In this document: positions 1 through 11,620 of the stretch, in pieces
How positions within the stretch are numbered: position 1 is the first letter of the stretch
Layout of the letters: every line of letters starts with the position of its first letter
The notes under the pieces: model-generated
The model's input: only the letters and a program-made list of their open reading frames with translations
Told to the model about the DNA's origin: nothing
Databases searched by the model: none
Made by a program: the position numbers and the translations under genes
Source of the DNA: Podospora pseudocomata
Lineage: Eukaryota > Ascomycota > Sordariomycetes > Sordariales > Podosporaceae
Direction: 5' to 3'
Assembly: GCF_035222375.1 (NCBI RefSeq)
Contig: NW_026946363.1
Location: 6,758,001-6,822,000, forward strand
Length of the DNA stretch: 64,000 nt

Positions 1-415
1 GCCCGTTTTTGTCATCGCAATCCTTGAACTGAAAACCACAGGCTATCAGTAAGCGCAAAGTCTTGGTTGTCCAGAATTTGATATGTTGCGGTTTACGGAG
101 CATGGTCCGTTGCAAAGTTGTCAAACAGAGGGCAGAATCGCAATGGTATCTGGATTTCGCTAAGGTAAAATAGCATAGCAAGAGCGCAAAGAAAAAGCTC
201 TGTCCTGTCGCAGGAGGGCCCACCGGCGGTCAGACAGCACCGAGGTCCTGTCGCCCCATCAAGTCTTCCACCTCCTGCCCATCGTGCCCCCAAAACTCCT
301 TTCCGAAATCATGTCGCCCAATTCCATCAAAGTGACTCGCAATACACAGAAACACATCATCTCGTTCGGTTATTAATTCATCGGGCAGCGATCGTCGTGT
401 GGGGTGTCGGGCTGT
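1..415. other. no gene recognised (left edge)
   Basis: I see only short, unconvincing reading frames here. The stretch lies downstream of the CYSTM gene and probably includes its 3' untranslated region. Confidence 0.4.
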
Positions 416-1044
416 TTAGAAGCAGCAGTCGAGGCACTCGAGGCAGCATTCGCAGGTCTCTCCGCAGAGCCAGCAGCAGCACATGGCAGCAACGCTGTGA
501 TGAAGGTCAGTGATATGTCCATGTCTTGGCGGTCGAAAATGGGTGGTGATCGGGATCTGCCATATCGCTGTCGGTTTGTAGGGCATGCTCGAGTCGTGGA
601 AGAGCGACCCTAGCCTTGCAGCACGATCTACAGGCTCTCGTCAACCACCCTGAGAGACAAACTCACCAGGTGTAGAGGCAGCCGTGGCTCTTCTCCTCCT
701 TGGGAGGGGGCGCTTGCTGGTACTGCATCTGCTGCTGGGGAGGGGGATAGCCCTGGGGAGGGTAGCCCTGTGGGGGGTACCCTCCATCCGGTGGATAGCC
801 CTGAGGAGGGTACCCCTGGGGAGGGGCTTGGGGGTAGTAGCCACTGTGTGTCGAATCTCGTCAGTCTCGTGTCGGTGGCGGACGGCCGTAGTCCATTGTC
901 CAGGCTCATTTGGCAGTTTGCGACCAGTCACCCGCAGCGCAAACTCGAGTGCTTCAATCGCCGTCGGAAAACAAGGGCCACAGCCGAACGCAGGATCGTG
1001 GGGAGGATAGGCACATACCCCTGCTGAGGAGGATATCCAGACAT
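416..1044 (-). CDS. CYSTM-family protein: XYPPQ-repeat N-terminus and cysteine-rich tail
   Basis: Three exons are inferred: 1044-1019, 843-667 and 494-416, joined at GTATGT...ACACAG and GTGAGT...TCACAG signals that keep the frame, for about 93 residues. The N-terminal two thirds is a run of QGYPP-type units rich in Gly, Tyr, Pro and Gln. It ends in a short charged linker (KEEKSHG) and a C-terminal Cys-dense segment with about ten Cys in 30 residues, finishing CCLECLDCCF. This layout is the cysteine-rich transmembrane (CYSTM) module, a tail-anchored or palmitoylated element linked in yeast and plants to stress and metal tolerance. The role here is inferred from family only. The gene is too short and too split to show as one open frame. 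The first ATG is chosen because MSGYPP is the typical family start. Confidence 0.8.
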
Positions 1045-2040
1045 GTTTTGGTTGCGGTTGCGACGGTGAAATTCACGGGGAACTCGCTGTTGACTTTGCA
1101 AAAGAAATCAACAGATGAAAGGGCGGTGGATGACCTTTTTGACAGTCGACGACGCGCGGCGGGAACGGGCAGGTGGATTCACTGAGCGCTGCGTGTCACC
1201 AGGATTGATTCATTAGGTCTGTGGTCGCGCCCAGGGGGGCCAAGCTCCGCCAAGGAAGGTTATGATGCCGTCTCATCCGAGTGTCTGGCTGCAGTGCGCA
1301 ATGATACCAGGAGGCCGCCCTGCGCACCTCTAAACAGTTGATTATGTTTCGATCGACGGGGCATATTTTAGCATACCTATAAATGCTCCGTATAGCAATT
1401 CCCATTACTGTGTGTGGTGCCTTATTGGGTCTGGAGTCCAAACCACTGCAACAGGTTATTATTGGGTTTGGCGTGCGCCATCACAGATCGGCGCCACAGT
1501 CGGATCACAGTGGGGCCGTTCCCGGGTATCGGCCTTGGCAGAACTCAGGGTCCTCTTCCTCCCGGCTCACGGCACCTACAGAGGCCTGGACCCTCCGGAT
1601 CTGTGCAACGGAGATAAGGATAACCATCGACCACCAAAAAGAAAAAAGACACCAGAAATCTCATAAATCCGCGACTTCATGAGGTCCAACCAATGCAGCA
1701 TAGAGTACATATGCGGATACTGAAGGGAAAATATCACAGGCGCCGCCAGTCGGTTTCTGATTTGGGTTCCATGACGATCATCAGACCCACTGGCAATGCC
1801 GTTTTCTTTGAAGATGCCAAGAAACCGTGTAAACAAATCCCCCTGATCTAGCATGCTGTGCCCCTGAATGAGATACACCACTGTGACATAATGTCTGTAC
1901 AGCGTTGGAGGACCTTGGAACAAGCCCTCTCCACCCCTTAACTATACCTTTGTTACAGCTTGAACAATATCGGAATCTGGACATGGACGATTTCCATTTC
2001 CATTGTGGGACCTGAGCAGTCGCCGCTTTAACCTGACCAG
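1045..2040. other. intergenic, no gene recognised
   Basis: About 1 kb without a supported gene. The right part approaches the retroelement and contains fragments with A/T-shifted composition. The first 150 bases are probably the promoter of the CYSTM gene. Confidence 0.4.
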
Positions 2041-2235
2041 AAATGGAGATATCCTGAGCAGTGGGAGTAAGAGCCTGAGCAAGGCCTGAGCAGGGTGAGC
2101 AAAGCATGGAGGATGGTGAGCAAGGCCCTGAGCAAAGTGAGCAAGGCCCTGAGCATGGTGAGCACGGTGAGCAAGGTCCTGAGTACGGTGAGCAAACTCT
2201 AAGTACGGTAAGTAATAGTTAAATCTACCAAAGAC
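2041..2235 (+). repeat. degenerate GTGAGCAAGG/CCTGAGCA array
   Basis: About fifteen irregular copies of short units such as CCTGAGCA, GGTGAGCAAGG and GTACGGTGAGCAAA stand directly against the 5' LTR of the first gypsy element. A sparser version of the same wording (CCTGAGCA, GTAAGCAAAGTAAGT, GTGAGCAG) lies at 13,090-13,165, upstream of the second element. Whether it is a target-site minisatellite or part of an older element is not clear. Confidence 0.6.
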
Positions 2236-2470
2236 TGTCACGGCGGTTGCTCCGTGACCGTCGTTGATCCACTGATGGAGCTTGGCACGTGCAGAGCACG
2301 GGCCAATGCGACTAGAAAGATTTTGCATCTCGCTGCCGCGAGACCTGTTTGTAGCTCTTTGAGCTACGTCTTGACAATAGAGCCTGCCCGTACCAGACGG
2401 AATAGAGCCCAGACCGTAGCTTAGCTGAATACTACTGTCATTAACCTGTCAACCTGTGCTACCCGTGACA
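2236..2470 (+). repeat. 5' LTR of gypsy element 1
   Basis: 235 bp, begins TGTCACGGCGG and ends CCCGTGACA, giving short inverted termini. It matches 5681-5915 except for about four positions. A 58-bp fragment of the same LTR, inverted, occurs at 11,563-11,620. Confidence 0.9.
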
Positions 2471-2510
2471 TTACGTAGCTCCAACCCCATTAGTCGATCG
2501 TTCCAACACG

Positions 2511-3722
2511 ATGGCTACCCGCCCAAAACCCCCCGCGTACCCCGACACGGCGCAAGAGCTGGTCGAAAACGTCAATCAACATCCCGAAGACTGGATCATC
2601 TACCTGAGGAATATGGACACACATGCTACTGCGTTGGAAGAAGAGGTTGCCGCCCTCCGCACCGCCATCAACACCCACGACTCCACCATCTCGTCTCTCC
2701 GAATCCAAATCTCAAACCGCGACGCGATCATTGACTATCAGAAGGAACAACTGAAAGAACGGAACCTCGATACTATTCAAAAGATTTCACAACTTGAAGT
2801 TGAGAAAGCTCAACTTCTGGCCGCCGTTACTCCCGCCGTACATATCCCACCGACTAACCCCGCGCCTATTGCGAAACCTCCTGTTGAACCCCTTGCAGAA
2901 CATGCTCCGGAAACACCTACATCTGCTACTGCCTCACGTACTGAACCCACCCTTGTCAGCGAGAGACTTCCAGATCCAGAAAAGTTTGACGGATCCCGCG
3001 CGGACCTTCGACGCTTCACGCAACAAATCTACGGCAAGATGATCGCCAACGCAGACCGATTTCCGACCGCCCCTGGCCGCTTGACTTACGTTGCCAGCCG
3101 CCTGGCTGGGAAGGCATACCAGCTGATCCTACCCAAGATTGTCCGCGGACTCCCTCAGTTCCCCGATTACCCTGACCTGCTCGCATACCTCGAAGCTGCC
3201 TTTGGCGACCCCGACCGTGTTCAGAACGCGCAAAACAAACTATACCAGCTCAAACAGAGGAACGACGACTTTAGCACCTATTTCTCCGAATTTCAACGCC
3301 TTGCCCTGGAAGGAGAGATGCCCGAAGAGAGCTTGACGCCCCTACTATTCCAAGGCATCTCGCAAGAACTGCAGGATATGCTCCTACACAACCCGTCCCC
3401 ATCCCGCCAGTTCCGAACCTATGCCCAGCACCTCCAAACCCTCGATAACCGATACCGCCAACACCAGAAACAAATCACCCGTATCAGGCCCAACCGTGCT
3501 CCACGGGCGCCCACCCCCGTCAGCTACGGTCAGACCGTCCCCGGTAAAACAGCCCCCGAGCCGACCCAACAGAGTGTAATTACGACATTTATGATAAAGA
3601 ACTCCTGGCAATTATCCGCTGTTTTGAAGAATGAAGACCCGAACTTGAAGGTACAAGTTCCCCCATCAAAGTTATCACCGACCACCGCAACCTGGAATAC
3701 TTCACCACAACCAAGCTCCTGA
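2511..3722 (+). CDS. Gag-like capsid protein of gypsy element 1
   Basis: An open frame of 403 codons. Residues ~45-100 look coiled-coil and residues ~145-300 carry the retrotransposon Gag pattern: a PEKFDGSR start, a YQLILPKI block, and [19 protein letters not shown] followed by [10 protein letters not shown]. After about residue 355 the frame is no longer gag: the DNA there is the RNase H remnant read out of frame, so the last ~48 residues are an artefact of the internal deletion. No zinc knuckle remains. Gag packages element RNA in the cytoplasm; here the protein would be truncated. Confidence 0.75.
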   Translation: MATRPKPPAYPDTAQELVENVNQHPEDWIIYLRNMDTHATALEEEVAALRTAINTHDSTISSLRIQISNRDAIIDYQKEQLKERNLDTIQKISQLEVEKAQLLAAVTPAVHIPPTNPAPIAKPPVEPLAEHAPETPTSATASRTEPTLVSERLPDPEKFDGSRADLRRFTQQIYGKMIANADRFPTAPGRLTYVASRLAGKAYQLILPKIVRGLPQFPDYPDLLAYLEAAFGDPDRVQNAQNKLYQLKQRNDDFSTYFSEFQRLALEGEMPEESLTPLLFQGISQELQDMLLHNPSPSRQFRTYAQHLQTLDNRYRQHQKQITRIRPNRAPRAPTPVSYGQTVPGKTAPEPTQQSVITTFMIKNSWQLSAVLKNEDPNLKVQVPPSKLSPTTATWNTSPQPSS

Positions 3723-5634
3723 ACCGTCGCCAAGCCCGATGGTCCGAGTTCCTGTCCCGATTCAACTTTACGATCACCTACCGGCCTGGAAAACAGGGCG
3801 CAAAACCAGACGCGCTGACCAGGAGGTCAGAGGACCTACCTAAAGAGGGGGATGAACGTTTGCTGCACACAAGTCAGGTAGTCCTAAAGCCTTCTAACCT
3901 GGACCCCCAAGTCTACAAAGATCTTGCAACACTGCCACGGACACCGCCTCAGACCCCCGAACCACCGTCCCTACCAGCCAAAGAGCCATCTGCCGAGAAA
4001 AGAACCCGGTTCGCGGATGAACCCTTACAACTCAACGCCTCTACCCGATCCCAAACCCGACCGAAATCGGAAATCCCGACTGTAAAGACGCCTGCCACGA
4101 CAGAACCTCTCCGCTCCGTTCTGCCAACCGAGAGAACCGCGCCGTTGCTTCCACCAAATATCAAGGAACTATTCACCAAGGGCTACGAGGTAGACGAAAC
4201 GCCAAACTCTATCCTGGAAGCGTTAAGGAAGTCAAAGAGCCGCCACCCAAGCATCACACTCGCCGAGTGTGAGGACCGAGGAGGATATTTATACTACCGA
4301 GACCGCCTGTATGTTCCAAACTACCCTGATCTACACGCCGAACTGGTCCGCTCCTACCACGAGAGCGCAATCGCCGGACACATGAAGCGAGCGCGCACAT
4401 ACGAGACCCTGTCCCGCGATTATTACTGGCCTGGGATGCTCACCTATGTCGAACGCTGGGTGTCCAACTGCCACACCTGCACCCGGATCACTGCTTCCCG
4501 CGAGGCCCGCCAAGGAGTCCTGAGACCACTGCCGATTCCCGAGAGATCCTGGAAGGATGTGTCGATGGACTTTATCACACACCTGCCAAAGAGCGAAGGT
4601 TACGACGCGATACTAGTCATAGTCTGCCGCCTGACGAAGATGAAACACTTTATTCCCTGCAACGATACCTGCGATGCCGAAGAAGTCTCCCGCCTGTACC
4701 TGAAGCATATCTGGAAGCTACACGGACTCCCAACAACTGTGGTATCCGATAGAGGACCGCAATTTGTATCTGACTTCTGGAAACATCTAACCCGCCGACT
4801 AGCCTCAAAGGCATACTGTCAACTGCATTCCATCCCGAAACCGACGGCCAGACCGAAAGAGCCAACTCCTTCCTGGAACAATACCTGAGAGGACGCGTCT
4901 CTTACTTGCAAGACGACTGGGCGATGTGGCTGCCACTCGCGGAGTTTGCTCTGAACAACGCCCTGAATGAAAGCATCAAGACGACGCCATTCTTTGCCAA
5001 CTATGGTTTTTACCCCCGCATGGGATTTGAGCCTGTGGTACCCGACAAGTCCCCAGGAGCCAGAGATGCCGAACAATTTGCATCGAGGATGCAAGAGATC
5101 CACGAGTTCCTCAAATCAGAAATCTGCATAGCCCAGGCCCGCCAGGAGGAATATGCCAACCGGAAACGCAAGCCTGCCCGCAAGTACTACGTCGGCCAAG
5201 AGGTTTGGCTCGATGCCCGCAACATCAAGACGCTCCGTCCGCAGAAGAAACTCGACTGGAAGAATCTAGGACCTTTCAAGATTACCAAGGTCATCAGCCC
5301 GTACGCATACCAACTGGACCTGCCTGCTTCAATGAAGAACCATCCAGTATTTCACGTCAGCCTATTACGCCCTGCGGCCAATAACCCCCAGCCAGGTCAA
5401 CTACAAGACCCGCCACCACCAGTGGAAATCGATGGAGTAGAAGAGTTTGAAGTTGAAGATATTCTAGACTCCCGTTGGGACCGCCGTGGCAGAGGAAGCC
5501 ACCCCCGTCTCAAGTACACCGTTAAATGGACTGGATACGACCAACCCACCGAAGTGCCTGCAGACCACTTGGAACATGCAAAAGAGGTTGTCCGGAATTT
5601 CCACCGCCGCTACCCTGAGAAGCCCGGCCCTTGA
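3575..5634 (+). pseudogene. pol remnant: RNase H end, integrase, chromodomain
   Basis: Begins within RNase H (YDKELLAII type sequence near 3,590). A TGA at about 3,651 stands where the family has Trp, a G-to-A change. The frame continues through the typical [15 protein letters not shown] ending, an H2C2 integrase zinc finger (~4,340-4,490) and the integrase core ([18 protein letters not shown]). A one-base frameshift near 4,815 separates this from the rest of integrase, whose open frame resumes and runs through 4,906-5,634. The tail is a chromodomain ([18 protein letters not shown]), which marks the chromovirus lineage and normally directs insertion to heterochromatin. The remnant is non-functional because of the stop and frameshift. 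Confidence 0.8.
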
Positions 5635-5680
5635 ACCAAGATAGTGCGTCGACGGAGCTCCGCACCTAGGGAGGGAATAC

Positions 5681-5915
5681 TGTCACGGCGGTTGCTCCGT
5701 GACCGTCGTTGAGCCACTGATGGAGCTTGGCACGTGCAGAGCACCGGCCAATGCGACTAGAAAGATTTTGCATCTCGCTGCCGCGAGACCTGTTTGTAGC
5801 TTTTTGAGCTACGTCTTGACAATAGAGCCTGCCCGTACCAGACGGAATAGAGCCCAAACCGTAGCTTAGCTGAATACTACTGTCATTAACCTGTCAACCT
5901 GTGCTACCCGTGACA
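5681..5915 (+). repeat. 3' LTR of gypsy element 1
   Basis: Direct repeat of 2236-2470. A purine-rich tract (CTAGGGAGGGAA) just before it at about 5,667-5,678 is the likely polypurine tract. Confidence 0.9.
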
Positions 5916-8360
5916 CAGCGCACGTCGGATATCTCAGCTCCCACAATTCCGACATGAGGTTTCTTCATTAGTAGGCAGTATGCGGACGATTCCTTTGCGT
6001 AAAAATAGCACTGCTGGGGGAGCCAAGACCCCGGCAGCTACCTAGGAAATAAGATATGATGACGCAGAAACACGTCATGGAGGAGTAGCAGAGGCGAAGC
6101 TCTCCCAGTTCCGCTCTTTTGGATAGAAAATCCGCACGGGGGAAATATCTCGTGAATGTTTAGGGTTTGTCGCACGATTAACAGATTCCACGTCGATGTC
6201 AGGTTCAGCCCATGGTGGCTGTATCCTAAAAATTTAGCCGCCTAGTTCAACTACGCCCACATGTGACCAATCAGATCGTTTCGATCCTTCCCCTGAACCA
6301 CCTCGGGCGTCCTAAATCTTTTCTCTTCAATATTAGTCGACAAACTGAGAAATCGACTTTAATTGCACTAACTCTAACCCTGTTCAGTCATCTGCGGGCG
6401 ATCCCTCCGGATCAAACCTCTTACTCAACCGCGGGGCACGGATTTATTTACTTCGGAGTTATTATGATATTGCCCCACAATGTCCTAGAGCCGGCCGGCA
6501 TTGTCAGCATCCCGCTCCTAATGAAAAGAAGTCAGGGAGACTCAGACAGCCGGCCAGCCTAACTGGGCTCGCCGGTCAGGCGCCCAATCAGTGAAGAACT
6601 TCTATTTTCATATTAGCGTGGTGGTTCTGGGAAAAGAAAATCCGCCTTGCTAGCAGTCAGACGGAGGTTGCGACCTCGCTAGCTTGAAGAGACCCTAGTA
6701 AACGTAAGGTAACCCAGATATGATCTACCTTACTTACGAATTATAACGAGGCTGTCGTTTCTAGGTAGCGAGGTACAATTGGATGGTAGCGTAAGTGGGA
6801 AAGTACTTGTGCAGTGTTGTTGGTTGTTATTGTGCAGCGGTATGTTGCGTTGACAGCGTTGTTGGTTATTTAGTGTGCGGCGGTATGTTGCATTGACGGC
6901 CGAGGCACGATGACGCTGCTATGATGTTGTTGGTTGAAGCCACCGCGGCAGGGTAGTAATTAGGTTGTTAGGTGTCTGAACCCCTGCATCAGGCAAACCG
7001 CCGTCTTAACATGAGATAAACGACGAGATCAAAGTAATCTCTTTTGAAAAAGAGAGCTGATCATGATGGGAAGCATCTGATATTCAAGTACTAGAATACC
7101 TGGGGCTCTTTTAGAGTATGACCAATTCTTCGAACAACTTTCTCTCTCTTCACCATACGGTTCAAGTTCCATAAAACTTCAAAATGACACACCGGGTTAA
7201 GCATGGAAGGCCACCCATGCAAAACAAATCCAAGGGTCCAAATGCCATCTCCACAAGGCAAGCCCTGCGAGATGCCAAGAGGCAAAAGAACCGTCAGCCG
7301 CTTATAGAAGGATCTCGGGTACCACCATCGTTTATTATGCCTGAACCGCTACCCGAAAATCGTTTACTGACAACGGTTTCTGCAATACCGGGCCCGTGGA
7401 CCGTTTGAACCGCCAACATAGTCCTCTCATCCTAGGATCACATGGCTACTGCAGAGCACAGAGCCAGGGTCCTATTGGTTACTTTTTCGGTGAAACATGC
7501 GGAGTTAGAGCTAGGAGGTCCTTCATTGAGCATAAGATCGTATTTCGCAAAAAGTTAATGTTTGCTAAACTTAACTGTTGGGACCAGGTTCATCAACAAC
7601 ATGATGGCATGTCCGAAAATTGCGGGATATGACTAAATAAGCCCTGGGGTCCTATGCCAAGGTGATTAACGGTAAATAATGCCGAGCATGGAGATGAATG
7701 ACCTTGTGTTGAATAGCTTAATGGCTGGCTAAGTCTCTTTAGAGGAGAGGGACGTGATAGAAACAAAGGCAAGCTACCTACTAGTATCAATCAGACCTAG
7801 TATGCCTAGATACTGTTACATCTCACAAAGGCACTGCGTATGCCTAGATGCTGTTACTTCTCACAAAGGCACTGCCGTCAGTGGTCAGCCTAGCACCCAT
7901 GCAGTTATTCACGATGCCAGGTTTCTATCCATCGTATAGACTCCCCAAAGTAGCACTCATGTTGTCAGCGTTGTAAGCCCTTAACAACAAAACGAATTGG
8001 TCAACTTCACCGCCGTCAACCAGATGTTTAGGGGGGCTTGGCCAAAGCAACACCATACCAACAACAATAGACCGTGATCCTACGAGAGGAGATGCCTGTC
8101 TGTCTGTTGGAGCCAACGCATGACTCCGAGCATCTCCGGAGATGAAAACACACCATGTGAGGACTTGTGACACTTGGCTTGGACAAGATGGTGACAGGAA
8201 GACATCAAGAATCGAGTATATAACCTCGCCCATCGCCTCCCTTTTCTCCTTCAACTCAACAGCCATTAGCAGCATCCTCTACTCTCAACAGCCTCTTCAA
8301 CTCCTTTATCTTCACCCCTCTATCAAGACCTTAAGTCTACCAACCCCCTCAACCGCCAAA
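5916..8360. other. gene-poor intergenic stretch with two short tandem duplications
   Basis: No convincing gene. An imperfect ~70-bp tandem duplication with GCGGTATGTTGC lies at about 6,830-6,900. A ~38-bp duplication (TGCCTAGATACTGTTAC unit) lies at about 7,802-7,876. The last ~150 bases form the promoter and leader of the Ecp2-like gene, with a TATA-like GAGTATATAAC at about 8,213. Confidence 0.5.
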
Positions 8361-8952
8361 ATGCAGTTCAAAACCGCCACCATCGCCCTGATCGCCACCT
8401 TCTTCACCGTCGGTCAAGGCGCCCCCGCCGCTGGCATCCAGTCTCCTGAGATTGATGCCGCCGTCACCACCGGCACTATCAACGAGCCCGTCTTCTGGCA
8501 GGCTCCCTTCGCCGACGCCACTCCCAACCCTGCCGTCGGTGTCCTCACCAAGCGCCGCGACCATTGCGGTGCCTCCACTTTCGAGAACCGCGGCTCGGGT
8601 GGCTCCCCCTTTGTGAGCGATTGCGAGCAGATCATCCGCAACTTGAGCGGTGACGGCTCGTGGCCGCTGTCTTTTGAGCCTCATAAGGAGATTGCTCGTC
8701 ATGGCTCTTGGTGCGCCCCCCTCCCATCCCCAGACAGAAAGAGTTGCATTGACTGACTTGATAATACACAGCCACTTCGGTATTGAATGGGGCCAGCTCC
8801 ACCGCGGCACTGTCATGGTTGGCACTTCGGACGTCAAGGATCTCATCCGCGACTCCATCAGCAAGTTCCGCCGCAGCGATGGCAGAGTTGGCTCTCGCGG
8901 CATCATGCCCTGCGGTCCGGATGATATTGCTATTGTTTGGGGTCTTTACTAG
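8361..8952 (+). CDS. secreted Ecp2/Hce2-type effector-like protein
   Basis: Two exons, 8361-8710 and 8772-8952. The 61-bp intron (GTGCGC...ACACAG) splits a Cys codon that the join restores, giving 176 residues. Residues 1-20 are a signal peptide (MQFKTATIALIATFF...). After a ~45-residue linker ending in a Kex2-like KRR site comes the Hce2 pattern: HCGASTFENRGSGGSP, VSDCEQIIRNL, HGSCHFGIEW, a SISKFRR helix, IMPCGP and a terminal IVWGLY. The four Cys sit where the family has its two disulfides. The family was founded on a Cladosporium fulvum effector and is called a putative necrosis-inducing factor. Many saprotrophs carry copies, so a role in plant interaction or fungal antagonism is open. The ATG has the signal peptide directly behind it. 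Confidence 0.85.
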
Positions 8953-9173
8953 AGAACTATAGGTGTCTGATGCATCCTTGGAGGGATTGAGAGCCGCTGA
9001 TGGGTTCCTGTTGGATCGATTTTAAACTGGTGTTGTTCGTTTCTTAAGGGGTTTCAGTGCAGGTAATTAGAGTATTTTCCGGGGAAGGGAATTAGTGTGC
9101 TTGGTGTAATTAGGGACGGTAGAATACATATTGTGTGCGATTTGAATATCTCTCTCTCTCTCTCATGAATGAC

Positions 9174-9476
9174 TCAAACATCCGCAAAATGAACCACCGG
9201 CCTCTCCGGCATCCTCAACTGCCCCGGCGCATACTCCCTCAGCAGCTTCTCCCTCGCCTCCCCGGCCCCATACCTCCGCTTCCAATCATCATGCACCGTC
9301 ATCCCCGCGCTCTCCTTCACCAACCTGAACCTCCTTAAACTATCTACCCGCAGGTGACTTACTGTCAAAACAGGCTCAACCGCGCCTTTCACCGGAGGCT
9401 CATCTCTATACTCCCCCGCGTGCTTCTTATTCGCTCTGTTCATAACGCGTCGAACGCGTTCAACGCGCTCGGCCAT
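9174..9476 (-). CDS. hypothetical basic protein or gene fragment
   Basis: An open frame of up to 100 codons, strongly Arg- and Glu-rich (VERVRRV, DDWKRRYGAGEAREKLLREY). I do not recognise a family. It points toward the Ecp2-like gene and ends 220 bases past it. Its upstream side abuts the hAT relic, so it may be the C-terminal piece of a gene cut by that insertion. It could equally be a chance frame in GC-rich DNA. Confidence 0.3.
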   Translation of the reverse strand: MAERVERVRRVMNRANKKHAGEYRDEPPVKGAVEPVLTVSHLRVDSLRRFRLVKESAGMTVHDDWKRRYGAGEAREKLLREYAPGQLRMPERPVVHFADV

Positions 9477-9529
9477 GCCGGGATAACCAAGAAGAGCCTT
9501 AAGGAGAAATTCGCGATGCTAACGCTATT

Positions 9530-11389
9530 ATCGACCTCCCCCTCGATCCGAAGCTATACGCAAAGATCTAAAGTCCCGACAAACGGTTTTACCACCTCCG
9601 TGCGCACTTCAAGCTGAAGGATGGACCTTCTTGGGTAAACGCCCACGGCACACTACTCCTACGGCTCACGGAAAGCGATTCGAGCTCTACAGACGGTAAT
9701 TTCTGGGCTTACCACGAGTGCTACAACATCTTTAGCGCGGAGGCAGCAACTTCCCCAGCCAAACACCTCCGACAAAAGCAAGGTATTACGAAGGATGGCA
9801 AGCTTCTAGGAGCAAACAATGCTGGTAAGAGATCGTTTTCGGCAATTAACGAGCTTTTCCAAACTCGAACCACTAAAAAGATAAAGCTCCCGCCTCCTAT
9901 AAAGACCTAAGACCGCTTCCAGGAGCTCCTAGTCAAGTGGGTTTCCGATTCAGATATCCCATTTTCCGTGGTTAAACACAAGCACTTCCGGAGCCTACTT
10001 TCTATTCTCAATCCAACCTAGACCGACAACCTCCTTCCAAGAAGCAACGTTACTACACGGAGCTGGCTGAAAACCCAGTACAGCCTCCATTTTGATGTCC
10101 TTAAAGCCGAGATAACCGCTACACCCAACCCGATCCACATCTCCTTCGATGGGTGGTCATCTCCCGGAACCGCCGCTTTTTTTGCTGTCGTTGCGCACTA
10201 TTTCGATACTGTGGGGGACTGCAACACCCGCTTACTCGCCCTCCCGCGGGTCAAGGGCACTCACAATGGCGAAAACCTCGCCAAAGGAGTGGTTGAGGTT
10301 GTCGAGCGCTTTGGCTTTCAAGCTAAATTAGGAGTTTTCCAAGCTGACAACGCGGAAAACAACGATACGTGCGTCACCGAACTTCTACGACACTTCAACC
10401 CACATTTTTACACGCAGCAACTTGATCTCATCCAATCTCTCAAGCGAGTGCGCTGCGTGGGCCACATATTGAACCTCGTTGCCAGAGCTTTCCTTGACGG
10501 CGAAAACAAAGAAGTGATCAGGAAGTTGGCAGAGGGCTCAGATGAGCGACTTTCTGCGGAACAGGAGAGGGAGCTTCTCAACGCGTGGCGAGAAACTGGG
10601 CCAGTGGATAAGCTACACTACCTCGTGCACTTCGCCCGCCGTACGCCCCAGCGTAGGGACGCTTTCGACAACTTTACGGAAAGTATTTTGCCCCCGTTTT
10701 CCCCCGCTTTCCCCCTTCTCCCCCGAAAAAAAGACATTATACTAGGTTAGTGCTGAATTGGTGTTTTCTTTATAGGCAAGCTTACCGAGGCGGAACGCGA
10801 AGAAATTGGTGCTGTCCTCGTCGATCCTGCAATTCGAAATCTTCGGCTGAAGGCTGACAACGATACTCGCTGGCACTCGGTATACCATATGATTGAGCGC
10901 GCCCTCATTCTCCGCGATCCCCTCACCAAGTTCAGCGCCCGGTATAATCGATTAGGGGATCTCAGCGACGAAGCTGTACTCTCTTCCGAGGGTTGGGCAG
11001 TTCTGACAGAGATCAAAGTTCTATTGGCCCCGTTCAAGTGGATCACGAAAAGTTCGAGGGAAGGAAGCCCAATCTTTGTGACGTAAACACCCAGTGTTGC
11101 AGAAAGCTCAAACACAGTCAACTCCAGCGCTCAGACCTTCGATGAAAACATTCAATCAGCTCAGAACTCACCACAACCAAGTCAGAGCAGCAGTAAAACA
11201 GGCGAGACTAACAGTCACCTGGGAAAAAGTAGAAGTCATCTAGATCAGAGCACCGAGCCAGACCAGAGCAATCGGTCCAATGAAGTTGAGAGCCAATTCG
11301 TTGGTTCTCATCAGGAAGAGGGCCCAGATGGCACATGTTCGCCCGATCGGGATGATCAAGATCCCACTGCCAAGATATTAATTCCTTAA
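9530..11389 (+). pseudogene. hAT-family transposase relic
   Basis: Reading across frames gives a fungal hAT transposase: ISFDGWSSP (first catalytic Asp region), VFQADNAENND (second Asp region), RCVGHILNLVARAFL, and NDTRWHSVYHMIERAL further on. In-frame stops occur at about 9,571, 9,908 and 10,019, and again at 11,084. A probable intron or insertion lies at about 10,688-10,775. The C-terminal hATC dimerisation domain with its catalytic Glu is not found; the sequence trails off in a Ser/Asn-rich segment by 11,389. No terminal inverted repeats were identified. It is an inactive, truncated element. Confidence 0.75.
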
Positions 11390-11562
11390 CAGTGGGCCTT
11401 TCATTAGTTAGTTCAACAACTTCAAATGTCGCAGTGCTAATTATTTTCAGATGATGCTCAAAATAACATGAATAGCAAAGGGGTGGGGTGCGACTTGTTA
11501 TGGTGACACCCCATAAGCGAGGCCGAAAAGGGCAAAACATTTCCTTCGACCGTGAAGAACAT

Positions 11563-11620
11563 GTTGACAGGTTAATGACAGTATTATTCAGCTAAGCTAC
11601 AGTCTGGGCTCTATTCCGTC
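11563..11620 (-). repeat. fragment of the element-1 LTR
   Basis: Nearly identical to the reverse complement of about 2,396-2,452 in the element-1 LTR (GGTTAATGACAGT, ATTCAGCTAAGCTAC, GTCTGGGCTCTATTCCGTC). Both LTR ends are missing. Confidence 0.75.

Larger units (their letters stand above)
2236..5915 (+). mobile_element. Ty3/gypsy chromovirus, degenerate; protease and reverse transcriptase missing
   Basis: Two 235-bp direct LTRs (2236-2470 and 5681-5915; TGTCAC...GTGACA) differ by about four substitutions. Between them lie gag, a short piece of RNase H, integrase and a C-terminal chromodomain. Gag runs straight into RNase H near 3,575, so the protease, reverse transcriptase and most of RNase H are deleted. 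The 5-bp flanks differ (AAGAC left, CAGCG right), so no target-site duplication is visible. Either one flank was rearranged or the ends come from different insertions. The element cannot encode its own replication. Confidence 0.85.

Noticed and set aside
641-931. Pro/Arg-rich overlapping frames on the minus strand
   Set aside because: Same DNA as exon 2 of the CYSTM gene read in other frames or through its intron.
7797-7876. Two ~38-bp direct repeats considered as a CRISPR-like array
   Set aside because: Only two adjacent imperfect copies with no spacers, in a eukaryotic genome; a simple tandem duplication.
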